Source: Prorocentrum cordatum (Eukaryota > Sar > Dinophyceae > Prorocentrales > Prorocentraceae). Taken from it: a DNA stretch of 64,000 nt. The stretch spans positions 37,829 through 101,828 of the forward strand of contig CAUYUJ010001386.1 of NCBI GenBank assembly GCA_963575745.1, in the 5' to 3' direction. The notes below the pieces were generated by a model that did no database searches, was not told the origin of the DNA, and saw only the letters and a list, made by a program, of their open reading frames with translations. The position numbers and the translations under genes were made by a program. Below are positions 10,743 through 20,763 of the stretch, in pieces; the first letter of the stretch is position 1; each line of letters begins with the position of its first letter.

Positions 10743-12709
10743 CCTAGGAATGCATCGGTTTCGGTGGGATTCGCTAGGAATCCATAGGTTTCGGTAGGAA
10801 TCGCTCGAAATCCATAGGTTTCGATAGGATTCGCAAGGGAATACATAGTTTCCGGTGGGATTCGCAAGGAATTCCCAAATTTCTGCAAATGTCGTTAGGA
10901 ACCCACCCTTAGGTTTCTGTAAATTTCTGTCGGAATCCATAGTTTTCGGTAAGATTTGCAAGGAAGCCATAGGGTTCGGTAGGATTCGCAAGGAATCCAT
11001 AGGTTTCTGCACATTTCTGTAGGAACCCATCGGTTTCGGTAGGATTTGCAAGGAATGCATAAGTTTCGGTAGGATTCGCTAGGAATCCATAGGTTTCGGT
11101 CGGATTCGCAAGGAATCCAAAGGTTTCGGTAGGATTCGCCAGGAATCCATAGGTTTCTGCAAATTTGCTCAGGAATCCATAGATTTCGGTAGGATTTGCA
11201 AGGAATGCATAGGTTTCGGTAGGAATCGCTCGGAATCCATAGGTTTCGGTAGGATTCGCAAGGAATCAATAAATTTCGGTAAGATTCGCTAGGAATCCAT
11301 AGGTTTCTGCAAATTCTTTAGGAATCCATAGGTTTCGGTAGGATTTGCAAGGAATGCACAGGTTTCGGTAGGAATCGCTCGGAATCCATAGCTTTCGGTA
11401 GGATTCCGAAGGGAATCCATAGTTTCCCGTTGGATTCGCACGGAATTTATATATTTCTGCATATTTAGCTGGGAATCCATAGGTTTCTGCAAATTTCTGT
11501 AGGAATCCATAGGTTTCGGTACGATTTGCAAGGAATCCATAAGTTTCGGTAGGATTCGCAAGGAATCCATGGTTTCTGCCACTTTCTGTTGGAATCCATA
11601 GGTTTCGGTAGGATTCGCTAGGAATCCATAGGTTTCGGTAGGATTCGCAAGGAATCCATAGGTTGCGGTAGGATCCGCCAGGAATCCATAGGTTTCTGCA
11701 ATTTTTTGTAGGAACTCATAGATTTCGGTAGGATTTGCAAGGAATGCATAGGTTTCGGTAGGATTCGCTAGGAATCCATAGGTTTCGGTAGGATTCGCAA
11801 GGAATCCATATGTTTCGGTAAGATTCTCTAGGAATCCATAGGTTTCTGCAAATTCTTTAGGAATCCATAGGTTTCGGCAGGATTTGCAAGGAATGCACAG
11901 GTTTCGGTAGGAATTGCTAGGAATCCATAGGTTTCGGTTGGATTCGCAAGGGAATCCATAGTTTTCGGTGGGATTCGCACGGAATTCATAGATTTCTTCA
12001 TATTTTGCTAGGAATTCATAAGTTTCTGCAAATTTCTAAGGAATCCATAGGTTTCGGTACGATTTCATGGAGTCCATAGGTTTCGGTAGGATTCGCAAGG
12101 AATCCATCGGTTTCTGCAAATTTCTGTAAGAATCCATAGCTTTCGGTGGGATTTGCAAGGAATGCGTAGGTTTCGGTAGGATTCGCAAGGAATCCATAGG
12201 TTGCGGTAGGATTCGCCAGGAATCCATAGGTTTCTGCAAATTTGTATAGGAATCCATAGGTTCCGGTAGGATTTGCAAGGAATGCATCGGTTTCGGTAGG
12301 ATTCGTTAGGAATCCATAGGTTTCGGTAGGATTCGCAATGAATCCATAGGTTTCGGTCGGATTCGCTAGGAATCCATGTTTCTGCAAATTTCTGCGGGAA
12401 TCCATCGGTGTCGGTAGGATTTGCAAGGAATTCATAGGTTTCGGTAGGAATCGCTCGGAATCCATAGGTTTCGGTAGGATTTGCAAGGAATGCATAGGTT
12501 TCGGTAGGATTCGCTAGGGATCCATAGGTTTCGGTAGGATTTGCAAGGAATCCATAGGTTTCGGTCGGATTTGCAAGGCATCCATCGGTTTCTGTAAATT
12601 TCTGTCGGAGTCCATAGGTTTCGGTAGGATTCGCAAGGAATCCATAGGTTTCGGTAGGATTTGCAAGGAATCCATAGATTTCGGTAGGATTCGCTAGGAA
12701 TCCATAGGT
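10743..12709. repeat. 30-bp satellite array, left part
   Basis: About 65 tandem units of 30 bp (AGGAATCCATAGGTTTCGGT plus AGGATTCGCA), with a variant half-unit AGGTTTCTGCAAATTTCTGT. All three minus-strand frames stay open over long runs, giving decapeptide repeats such as ANPTETYGFL; these are not genes. 10605-10742 is spacer. The array resumes at 19295 after the retrotransposon. Confidence 0.95.
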
Positions 12710-12751
12710 AACAGGAACAGGAACAGGCTATCCCACGTAGTGGTTCAAGAA

Positions 12752-15700
12752 TTAGAGGGCACGAGAGAGCTGCTCAGCTTGACTGAGAGCTTTCGGCCAC
12801 AAACCATCATCGAGTCTACTCAAATAAACTCGACGATGGGGGTCAAGCTTATGGGAACATGGTTTCGACAGCCCACGCATGGAAACATGGGCATAGAAAC
12901 CACAAGCTTGACAAAACCAAACTTTATGGGCCCTCTGGAGCCTCATAGAATGCGCCTCATGAGCCCAACCCCCCGCAACGCGGAGCCGCCCCCCCAGGGG
13001 AAGGGCAAGAAACTTATCATTGACGGGAGTGGGAGTGAAACACGGAGACTCATGCCACTCTTTAAGAGTGGCCATAGAGGCCGATCCAAAACACCTGCAA
13101 CATCTTTGACGAGAGTCATCGAGGCTGTGGGCCGAGGAAAACGCGGCGACGAGACCAGGAACAGGAGGCCGAGGGGGAGGGCGAGAAGGGCCCGATCTCC
13201 TGCCTCCACCTCCCCGCTCCTCGGCCTGCATGGCGTCCAGGGACGCCCTCAGCAGGCGGTGCCGCACCTGCCAGGCGCGCTTCTCCTCCAGAATAACCTG
13301 CCGCCGACGGTCCACAGGGATCTGCGCGCGGGCGGCCGCCTCGTCGGCCAGATGATCGGCAATGACATTGCCTGCAACGATAGCCGACGGAAGCGCACGT
13401 GCCACAACCTCAGTGGCTGACAGATGTGAGTTGGTGAAAAGCATGGTAACCTCTCCCCTCCTCACCTCAAGATGTCCAGAAATACGTAACCATAAATCAG
13501 CATCAGCGCCCTCGGGCAACACAGTCTTGCCTCCAAAGAAACCTTTGATCACCGACTCGTTGTCAGTCACATAACAAATATGGCCAACTGTCGTGCGAAG
13601 GGCCAGCTCAAAGGCTAGCAATTCTCCTCGGGGCACTGATTGCCTCGGGCCAGGCAACCTGCCTGAAGCCGACGCTGACACAGTGAGCGGAAAGCAACTT
13701 TCAATGGCAACGACTGCCAAGCCAACACGCCTAAACCTGCTTTCACCAGAAAACTTCCCTCCAGAGGCGTCACCAAAGACCAGGAGCGGGTCCCCAGGGA
13801 AACCTCGGCCTAAAGCTCCAGCAGAAATTTCATTACAACCTGTGATCCACCATTCTTCCGTGTCAGGCGGCGGCGGCAGGACTGTAAGAGCAGCTGGCAA
13901 AAGGCCGCGAAGCCAAAAAGCAGGCAACGCATCAGCTTGAGTATAGGCCTCTCCGACCAACTCTTGAGATTGTTCGTGCGCCAGGGCACCAACATTATCT
14001 TCACACCCCCAAGCTCGGTGGAACGCCGTCTCTGGTCCCTTAGAACAACGGGGGCAGAGGTCGTCGAAATTCGCATCAAGCTCTGCCTTAATGCGTGCCC
14101 TAGGCCAGATTCCCCCAACAGCAACCGTGACCATAAGCTCACTCAACCTCTCTCCTTGCGAAACCAACTTAAGTTGCGAAACGAGCCGACGATGAGAAAT
14201 GTTATCAACACCATCCTGGGCCCCTTCCCCGCACCAATGTTCAGCTGCGCCTCGCCACAACTTAGCCTGAATTGACGCCGTGATGTCCCGAATAACTGGC
14301 TCTGGAGAATCCAAAATCAGGTTCCCCGACAGCCCCTCCTCAGGAAACTTCCAGGCCTCCAAATCTCCAGGAAAATCTGGCGGGGCAATCCAATGATCTG
14401 GCGCTACAGGGTCACATCCAGCTTCCAATAAATACAGCATAACGGCCCCCATAGGCCCTCGCACGTGTCTAGAACGATGCTGTGGCAAAACTCGCCGAAA
14501 CGTCTGCAGCATACATGGCCAGGCACGCCTATCTCCAGCGCGAATGGCGGGTCGCAAGATCCATTGCCGCATCCAAAACTCGCAACATAAACGAGGAAAA
14601 TAAACAGCAGGGTCACCTTGAGGACTCCTGAGGTCCAGCAAAGTGGTAAGACAGCGCCCTTTCTTTCCAGACCCACATATAGCCCCCATTTGGCGACGGC
14701 AACGAATCATGGACGATCCAAAAACTCCATGTATCTGATGGGCATACAGCTGCGCAGCAAAGGTGCCTGCTCTCTCGAGCTTGGCAGTGACAGTATACTT
14801 GCGGGTCGCACGAGCAAACCGAAGAACACGAGAATGCATAGCAACACCCTTAACTACTCGCTTGGACCTATTGCCTCGAGCATGCCCCCTTCCTCCTCCC
14901 AAGTCAGTACCTACGTATCCCGCCTGGGCCACTGCTGTAACCGAATAACCCGCTCTGGTCAAACGTTTGGCAATGGCCTTCGCATCAGGGATATGCGAAC
15001 AGATAATAACGGACTTGGGTGAAACACGAAGCTGTACTTCAGCGAGACCACGACAGGTTTCCAACCATCCACGATACAAATCACGCCGAATGCTGGCCCT
15101 GGACCCCACCACTCTCTGAGACAAATCATCAATCCATATTCGGGTAGTCATGTTAACATGGGTCGTAGTAATGCGAAGCAGGATAAAAAACACCATACAA
15201 CGCGCAAACCTTGTACCAGAACGTAGTCCCTGGATAATGGACCGAGTCGGGCAAAAGGGTTCGGCGTAATATCCACTCTGGCCCAACGTGCGAGGGCACA
15301 CGCAGAGCAATAACTCTAAGTAAAGAACGGTTGGAGGAAAGCCTAGACGCAATGCCGTCCTGATAAGCACCACCCACTCAATAGAGTCATAATATCCTTC
15401 CACGTCGAGTAAACCTTTCCCCGAAGGAACTCCCAGGGCCCCAGTGACTTCATCTTCTAAAACACGAGAAAAAGCTTCCAAAAGGGCACCGTTGCCTTTG
15501 ACGGCAGCGTCCCAGGCAGGCTCGTTGGCCTGACTCCATGCCTGGACTATTGGCTCCCTGGCCTTAGACCAAACACGAGTGAACATGCTCAAGACACCGA
15601 TTACACGATCCCCCTTCGATTTTTTGGGCAAAAGACGGCCAAGAGCAAGGGAAACCTGGGAAGGCCAAACCAGGGTTTCTTCCACAACAGCGTACAATGC

Positions 15701-17350
15701 CCGAAGCTCGTCCAGAGCCAAATCAGGTAAACGCTCGAAATCCAGCGGTGTGAGCACGTCTACTCCCAAACCTGCGCGAGGCTTCATAGCATGCGCCGCT
15801 GCACGAATGCCTGCTATGTCCAGCGGTTCCAACGGCTCAAGGACTGCAGCAGCGCGCACATCGGCAAAAGCCTGGCAAACTGATTCCTCCTGCAGAGGAT
15901 GAGGGGCCCACAACTTGATAAATGGCTGAGCTTTCTGATCCACCATATCCAGGGGATTGCAGTAAACCGAAGTTTCCGAGACCAGCTCATCGGACACCGC
16001 AGGGTCAGCCCTCATAGATCGATGCAGTGGCCCCTCAGCCTCTTTGGTCATAAACCAATCCTTGAAACTATCCAGTGAAGAGCGGGGAGCCCTCGGCCTG
16101 GTGCGAAGAGCTATCTTCTGTGCCGCAGCTACAAACTTCTGAAGAATGGTGGCTGACACTGTGGCTCCTCTTTGCAGAAGCTGAGACCAGGCTTCCCAAG
16201 ATGGCTCCGACCCAACACGAATCCCCGCGTGGGCCCTGTCTGGGGCCTCTTCTAACAGATGACGAATCGAAACTCTCAACTGCTCTCTCTGTACAACCCC
16301 GTTCCCTTTAGACCTGTGTCCCTGAATCCGTTCCAAGACCACCGCCAACTGCTCCCACCAGGTTGCAACAATATTGCTGTAGGGGGAAACTCTTGCTTTG
16401 ACGGGGGCTCGAACCTCCTGGACAACAAAAGAATATCCTTGCGAACGAGAAATACCTGGCAATTGAGTAATGCCGTGATGATCGCACACCGTCGTCTCCA
16501 CTGCCTTCACCCATGAACCGTAAAGGGCTGAAACTGGGCTCACAACATCGGATCCGAGCCTAGCAGCTACTGACGAAGCAAAGGCAGGAGCAGGGAGCGG
16601 GGGCGACTGCAGTCCGACTTGAGCGCGAGCATTCACCCGCGTCTCGTCGGCAATGCAAAACGGCACACTAGGTTCGGCTCCTTCATCTGTACCTGAGGGG
16701 GGCGGCTCAACACGAACGTCGGGAGGGTCACCTGTGAGGCTCTGAGACGACGATGTGCGATCTTCACCAACATTGCCCCAAGCGATTGACTGAGCATAAT
16801 GAGGCAAATGAAATCGCCCGCCCATGATGGGCACGCCGTGCTGGCCAGGTCGGCCCTGATCTGCCTCGCCAGAAGATCTTTCATCCTCTTCTCCCGACGG
16901 AGCCGAGGGTGCTTGACCTCCTAGCGACGTCGAATGACGATCGTCAATAAAGTTGAGCTCGTGCGCCCACGGGTCCTCTTCCGAGGGCGCATCAGACAGT
17001 GCATCCAAGTCATGAGGCGCGATAACTTCTCTCGCCGCCTGCCGCTCACGATCCTCTCGTGACCAAGCGTCCGAAAAAAGCTTGCTGTAATATTCATCAC
17101 GCCGCTCCGCGAAAGCAGCCTGTTTGACCCTTCGCTGAGCTTTAGCTACTTGCGACTTCGAGCCAGCTGTGGGCCGAGTCGTGGGCCTGGACACCTGGGG
17201 CAGCTTTGACGGCAGAGCCAGGGCCCGCTGGACCAATTGCTTGCCCGAGGAACGCATCAGAAGCTTAAGACCACAGTGGGTCTTCCGGGGGACCCGAAAA
17301 AACAAGCTCGATTGAGTGAAAATATGGGGCGGCGGCGGCACTGATGACAA
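12752..17350 (-). CDS. LINE ORF2 main part: reverse transcriptase, RNase H, C-terminal Cys motif
   Basis: A 1532-codon open frame. After a variable linker come the reverse-transcriptase blocks: LLPKKSKGDRVIGVLSMF, motif A GLLDVEGYYDSIEWV, motif B RSIIQGLRSGTRFAR, and motif C TRIWIDDLSQR, in which IDD replaces the common F/Y-x-DD. RNase H follows with all four acidic residues visible: VFGDASGG, PRGELLAFELAL, CYVTDNESVIKGF and GNVIADHLADEAA. The C-terminus has CCRCF...HESPC and a motif FCQACGFYAHVSMRGLSKPC...LSRLDDGLWP. Stop TAA at 12754-12752. The true start lies in the frameshifted endonuclease region, and real homology begins near GLKLLMRSS (about 17265). Large size and intact catalytic residues suggest recent activity. 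Confidence 0.88.
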   Translation of the reverse strand: MSSVPPPPHIFTQSSLFFRVPRKTHCGLKLLMRSSGKQLVQRALALPSKLPQVSRPTTRPTAGSKSQVAKAQRRVKQAAFAERRDEYYSKLFSDAWSREDRERQAAREVIAPHDLDALSDAPSEEDPWAHELNFIDDRHSTSLGGQAPSAPSGEEDERSSGEADQGRPGQHGVPIMGGRFHLPHYAQSIAWGNVGEDRTSSSQSLTGDPPDVRVEPPPSGTDEGAEPSVPFCIADETRVNARAQVGLQSPPLPAPAFASSVAARLGSDVVSPVSALYGSWVKAVETTVCDHHGITQLPGISRSQGYSFVVQEVRAPVKARVSPYSNIVATWWEQLAVVLERIQGHRSKGNGVVQREQLRVSIRHLLEEAPDRAHAGIRVGSEPSWEAWSQLLQRGATVSATILQKFVAAAQKIALRTRPRAPRSSLDSFKDWFMTKEAEGPLHRSMRADPAVSDELVSETSVYCNPLDMVDQKAQPFIKLWAPHPLQEESVCQAFADVRAAAVLEPLEPLDIAGIRAAAHAMKPRAGLGVDVLTPLDFERLPDLALDELRALYAVVEETLVWPSQVSLALGRLLPKKSKGDRVIGVLSMFTRVWSKAREPIVQAWSQANEPAWDAAVKGNGALLEAFSRVLEDEVTGALGVPSGKGLLDVEGYYDSIEWVVLIRTALRLGFPPTVLYLELLLCVCPRTLGQSGYYAEPFCPTRSIIQGLRSGTRFARCMVFFILLRITTTHVNMTTRIWIDDLSQRVVGSRASIRRDLYRGWLETCRGLAEVQLRVSPKSVIICSHIPDAKAIAKRLTRAGYSVTAVAQAGYVGTDLGGGRGHARGNRSKRVVKGVAMHSRVLRFARATRKYTVTAKLERAGTFAAQLYAHQIHGVFGSSMIRCRRQMGAICGSGKKGRCLTTLLDLRSPQGDPAVYFPRLCCEFWMRQWILRPAIRAGDRRAWPCMLQTFRRVLPQHRSRHVRGPMGAVMLYLLEAGCDPVAPDHWIAPPDFPGDLEAWKFPEEGLSGNLILDSPEPVIRDITASIQAKLWRGAAEHWCGEGAQDGVDNISHRRLVSQLKLVSQGERLSELMVTVAVGGIWPRARIKAELDANFDDLCPRCSKGPETAFHRAWGCEDNVGALAHEQSQELVGEAYTQADALPAFWLRGLLPAALTVLPPPPDTEEWWITGCNEISAGALGRGFPGDPLLVFGDASGGKFSGESRFRRVGLAVVAIESCFPLTVSASASGRLPGPRQSVPRGELLAFELALRTTVGHICYVTDNESVIKGFFGGKTVLPEGADADLWLRISGHLEVRRGEVTMLFTNSHLSATEVVARALPSAIVAGNVIADHLADEAAARAQIPVDRRRQVILEEKRAWQVRHRLLRASLDAMQAEERGGGGRRSGPSRPPPRPPVPGLVAAFSSAHSLDDSRQRCCRCFGSASMATLKEWHESPCFTPTPVNDKFLALPLGGRLRVAGGWAHEAHSMRLQRAHKVWFCQACGFYAHVSMRGLSKPCSHKLDPHRRVYLSRLDDGLWPKALSQAEQLSRAL

Positions 17351-18045
17351 CGAAATCTACGGTCGTGCCCGACTTGCTCGCATTGCAGGTATATTCAGTA
17401 GCTGGAAGCACTGGTTGCCCCCCTACACGCGCGAAAAAGCCAGCCTTTCCCAATGCGCTAGCCGACGTGTTAAAGTCCCCAAGGAGAACCCAAGGGAGCT
17501 TCAACGCCGCCAAAAACGCCCCGAGTTTAGCAAAACGTTGTATGTTGGAACTAGCCATGCCTACAGAAGTATAAGCGTAAAAAGAGACTAGCACATACGA
17601 GTAACCAGTCATATATATGTACAGCAGCGAAACCATCAACCGTGAGCTGCCCGTCAAACTGAAACTCCTGGACCCGATCCAACTGATGGCTCAATGAATG
17701 TGCTTGCCTGTGTCCAGGCATCAAAATCCACTCACCACCCTCAGTGTCGCGTTCCTGCCCAGCTATCGTGACCGCTCGACCAGTTTTGCGAGCTGGATTC
17801 GCGTGCATTCGAATCTTATCTCTCCGAGCTTTCTTCTGCCACGGGAGCAGGGCAGACCGTGAAACATGAGTCTCTGCTAAAGCTACTACATCGAACGACT
17901 TATCCTGCAAACCAGCTGAGACAAAATCCCAAACCTTATCGCCCATGGACGTAACATTCCCGAACAATACGGTGGAGAACTCAGGCAGAGCAGGGCGCTC
18001 GCGCGGCTTGAAAGTCGCCACGCCCAGGGACCTCGAGGTCCCTAG
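17265..18045 (-). pseudogene. LINE ORF2 N-terminal part: endonuclease (EEP family), frameshifted
   Basis: Apurinic-like endonuclease that would nick the target for reverse transcription. Motifs: LFGNVTSMG (Asn motif), DVVALAETHVS (Glu motif), WVLLGDFNTS (GDFN) and TTVDFVVIS near the end. The domain is split over two frames: 18045 to about 17615, then from about 17657 to 17265. The switch lies in a short TA run (CATATATATG, around 17610-17620), where one missing TA unit would account for it. A second shift near 17275, in a C-rich run, separates this part from the RT frame. The first ATG in frame (about 17947) lies after the Asn motif, so initiation there would lose a conserved piece. Either recent decay or assembly indels. 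Confidence 0.7.
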
Positions 18046-18048
18046 TCA
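18026..18048 (-). promoter_or_regulatory. Candidate stop-codon readthrough signal between ORF1 and ORF2
   Basis: The ORF1 stop is TGA followed by CTAG (UGACUAG, 18048-18042), a heptamer known as a leaky context in animal readthrough genes. It runs directly into the perfect 18-nt palindrome AGGGACCTCGAGGTCCCT (18043-18026), able to form a 7-bp hairpin with a UCGA loop. ORF1 and ORF2 share one frame and only eight sense codons separate the TGA from the GTG at 18021. ORF2 has no ATG before its first endonuclease motif, so readthrough would explain how ORF2 is made. Inference only. Confidence 0.55.
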
Positions 18049-19140
18049 AGATGCAACAGCAGAGCCCTCAGAAGGCGGCGCCGCCTGCGCCGCGAGCCGC
18101 TGCGCCTCGAACTGCGCGGCGGAGATGCGCTCCGCCTCCGCGGCCACCTTGGCGGCGTGGTCCTCCTGCTGCTTCTGGGTCTGCTCCGTCGTCGGCGGCG
18201 GCGCTGGCGCTGCGTCCGGTTGAGCTTGACCCGACGGTGCACCACCAGGTACGTCATCATCAGCGTTGCGACGCTTCTTGGCCAACCGCTCGGAGATGGT
18301 GGCCCTCGTAGACCTTGCCCGATCAACCAGCTGCGTGACCTCGTCGGCCTTCGAAGACAGCGTGGCCTTCTGCGCCTGCAACTCTTCCAGACATTTCTTG
18401 AGTGTGTCCCGCTCGTGCGGCTCGCACTCCAGCTCCTCCAAGTTAGCGAAAAGTTCATGGTCCCACACAATGTCGAACGGCTTCTTGTCTGCTGGCTCGC
18501 CTCCTCCAGGGTCACCACGTGCAGTGTTGACGCCCTCGAGCTTGGCAACCGCAGAAGCAGCCTGAGCCCGCACCAGCGTGGCTTCCGCTACTTCACGAGC
18601 AAGCCTGGATTCTTTCTCGCGTGCAGCCTCAAGATTCTTCTCCAATCTCATCACGGACGTGACGGCTTGCTGATGGCGATTCTTGGCATCTCTCCAAGCC
18701 CCGTCTGCCTGCTGCATGGCCAACACCACGTTGGTACCCGTAGCAGACGCAGCATTCTTGAGCTTCTTGAGCTGCATCTCCAGGGAAGAACGAAGATCTG
18801 GATCGGTGGCTGCCTTAAGCGCCGCCTGCAAATGACCAAAAAGAACATCCTGTCCCTTCTGCTGCCCAACTGACCCGCGAGGGGAATGGCCAGGCGTGGA
18901 GGAACGAGACCCACCATCAGGCTTCTCACCAACTGCAAAGGTAACCTGTTTGCGAAGAGCGCTCTTTGGAACCCCTCCTGCGGAACCTCCAGTCGGAACC
19001 TGTGGCTGTTTCTTGCCCTTGTAGAGCTTGACTTTCTTTCCGCAAGTACATAGCTGGCCACGACTAATCAATCGATCATTGTATTCCTGCGTCCCACAAG
19101 ATTGACATGTCGACCAGAGCCTCGGACTTGCGAAAGACAT
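18046..19140 (-). CDS. LINE ORF1 protein: zinc ribbon plus coiled coil
   Basis: Predicted RNA-binding or chaperone-type ORF1 protein of the retrotransposon. The frame opens at 19251 but the first ATG with good context is at 19140 (MSFASPRLWSTCQSCG). The N-terminus has a four-Cys ribbon (CQSCG...CTCGKKVKLYKGKK). A Ser/Gly-rich linker follows, then long heptad-like, charged helices (LEMQLKKLKNAA..., VMRLEKNLEAAREKESRLAR..., and a later HERDTLKKCLEELQAQKATL segment) that look like coiled coil. The C-terminus is Ala/Gln-rich. It ends in TGA at 18048-18046, after which the same frame continues into ORF2. No RRM domain is visible, so assignment rests on position and composition. Confidence 0.7.
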   Translation of the reverse strand: MSFASPRLWSTCQSCGTQEYNDRLISRGQLCTCGKKVKLYKGKKQPQVPTGGSAGGVPKSALRKQVTFAVGEKPDGGSRSSTPGHSPRGSVGQQKGQDVLFGHLQAALKAATDPDLRSSLEMQLKKLKNAASATGTNVVLAMQQADGAWRDAKNRHQQAVTSVMRLEKNLEAAREKESRLAREVAEATLVRAQAASAVAKLEGVNTARGDPGGGEPADKKPFDIVWDHELFANLEELECEPHERDTLKKCLEELQAQKATLSSKADEVTQLVDRARSTRATISERLAKKRRNADDDVPGGAPSGQAQPDAAPAPPPTTEQTQKQQEDHAAKVAAEAERISAAQFEAQRLAAQAAPPSEGSAVAS

Positions 19141-19294
19141 CTCGGCTTTCGTCAGCAAAAGTGAAAGGGCTGGACTGTACCCTCTACTAAAGCTGTCCCT
19201 CAAGCGCCACGGGGAGGCACCGAGGCGGCCCAAATCACGCGGCCTCTCCACGGGGGGAGAGGACTTGGTGCTCGGGCCGAAGTGGCTTGAGGCC

Positions 19295-19806
19295 AGGAAT
19301 CCATAGGTTTCGGTAGGATTTGCAAGGAATCAATAGTTTTCGGTTGGATTCGCCAGGAATCCATAGGTTTCGGTAGGATTTGCAAGGAATCCATAGGTTT
19401 CGGTCGGATTTGCAAGGAATCCATAGGTTTCGGTAGGATTCGCTAGGAATCCGTAGGTTTCTGTAGGAATTCATAGGTTTCGGTAGGATTCGCTAGGAAT
19501 TCATAGGTTTCGGTAGGATTTGCAAGGAATCCATAGTTTTCGGTAGGATTCGTCAGGAATCCATAAGTTTCGGTAGGATTTGCAAGGAATCCATAGGTTT
19601 CGGTAGAATTCGCAAGGAATCCAATAGGTTTCCGTAGGATTGGCAAGGAATCCATCGGTTTCGGTAGAATTCGCAAGGAATCCATAGGTTTCTGCAAATT
19701 TCTTTAGGAATCCATAGGTTTCGGTAGGATTCGCTAGGAATCCATAGGTTTCGGTAGGATTCGCTAGGAATTCATAGGTTTCGGTAGAATTCGCTAGGAA
19801 TGCATA
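19295..19806. repeat. 30-bp satellite array, right part
   Basis: Continuation of the array at 10743-12709, interrupted by the LINE. Same 30-bp units, about 17 copies. Confidence 0.92.
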
Positions 19807-20208
19807 GGACTCCTTGCCGGTGTGCATCGAGTTCTGCGTCCAACAAGCATGTGCGCACGGTGAGGCGAGGTCAGACGGTGAAACCGGGCAGCCGACCAGC
19901 CGGTCAGCCGGTGAAGGGTCCCATCTGGCTGGTGAAGGGTCCCATCCGGCCGGTGAAGACATTTTTCTCGTGGAGAAACGGCCAGCGAAGGAAGGGGAGG
20001 AGGGAGGGAGCAGAACGGAGGGGAGGGGGCAGGGGAACGCGGAGGGGCGAGGAGGGGGGGGGAAGGATCGCCTGCGCATGTCCGAGCCTTCAGTCTGGAA
20101 TTCCGGGGCGCCATCCCGTGGACACGCGGTCGCACGGACGCGCTCCGCGCGGGGCATCCTCGAACGAAAACGCCCCGCACGCACCCCAAATCCCTTATTG
20201 ATCGTCCC
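19807..20208. other. No gene seen; short CCGGCCA minisatellite
   Basis: Contains three to four copies of GGTGAAGGGTCCCATCTGGC at 19870-19965, the reverse of the motif at 1627-1720, followed by a GGAGG-rich stretch. No supported coding sequence. Confidence 0.45.
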
Positions 20209-20400
20209 CCGGGCCCGGTTTTTTAAGGCGCCCTTTTGGTAACTGGGGGGGGGTCCGGTTTTTTTGGGGGGCGCTTCCTTTGGATTGGAATTTAGGGGGT
20301 CCGGTTCATTAAGGCGCCCCGTCGAATAGGGGGGTCCGGAATATTAGGTCGCATTTGAAGGCGGTCCGTCTTTTTAGGGGGGTGCCGATTAATGGGAGAT
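20209..20400. repeat. Degenerate G-run / GGTCCGG repeat
   Basis: Four or so loose units of G homopolymer, GGTCCGG(T/A) and TTTTTTAAGGCGCCC. The many homopolymers suggest either a decayed short tandem repeat or low-quality consensus. Confidence 0.4.
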
Positions 20401-20404
20401 TTGG

Positions 20405-20610
20405 AGTATGGGGTCGCCAGCCAGGGTAGGAGGCTTGGAAATGGGCAATAAAACCATCACCAGGATCTGCCTCAACCAGGGAAGCTGATCCTAGATTTTG
20501 CTGATGGTGGAAATATTTCGGCCACCTTGGAAGCCCGAACATTACCGAGATCGGGATCATCTTCCCTGGAGGCACACCGCCGATATTGGTGCTGGTGTCA
20601 AACTCTAGGC
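20405..20610 (-). pseudogene. Protein-like fragment, family unknown
   Basis: One minus-strand frame reads like real protein (FDTSTNIGGVPPGKMIPIS, then VMFGLPRWPKYFHHQQ, then GDGFIAHFQASYPGWRP) and the composition is less G+C-rich than the surroundings. It is cut off on both sides by repeats. I do not recognise the family; a decayed transposon or host-exon fragment is possible. Confidence 0.3.
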
Positions 20611-20763
20611 CTCCGACAAGGGGCCTGCCCCGCGAGGCCACGGACGTAGACATGTTTCGAAGAATGAGGCACGAAGCTTGCCGCGGTGGGCCGCGAGGTC
20701 CCAGCACCGGATGGCCAAGCACAGTCCAGAGATGGAACATGCAGCAGCATAGTGTGGCACAAT

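Larger units (their letters stand above)
12710..19294 (-). mobile_element. Nearly full-length non-LTR (LINE-type) retrotransposon
   Basis: A 6.6-kb minus-strand element with a 5' leader of about 150 nt (19141-19294), ORF1, ORF2, and a 3' tail made of three CCTGTT hexamers (12710-12727 on the plus strand as AACAGG x3). Short tandem-repeat tails rather than poly-A occur in several LINE clades. It sits inside the 30-bp satellite. AGGAATCCATAGGT borders it on both sides (12696-12709 and 19295-19308), consistent with a target-site duplication, but that string is also part of every satellite unit. Two small indels break ORF2 in the endonuclease region; otherwise it is open from end to end. Confidence 0.88.

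Noticed and set aside
12016-12495. Decapeptide-repeat proteins (LANPTETYGF) on the minus strand
   Set aside because: Product of the 30-bp satellite; several frames are equally open and no unique protein sequence joins them.
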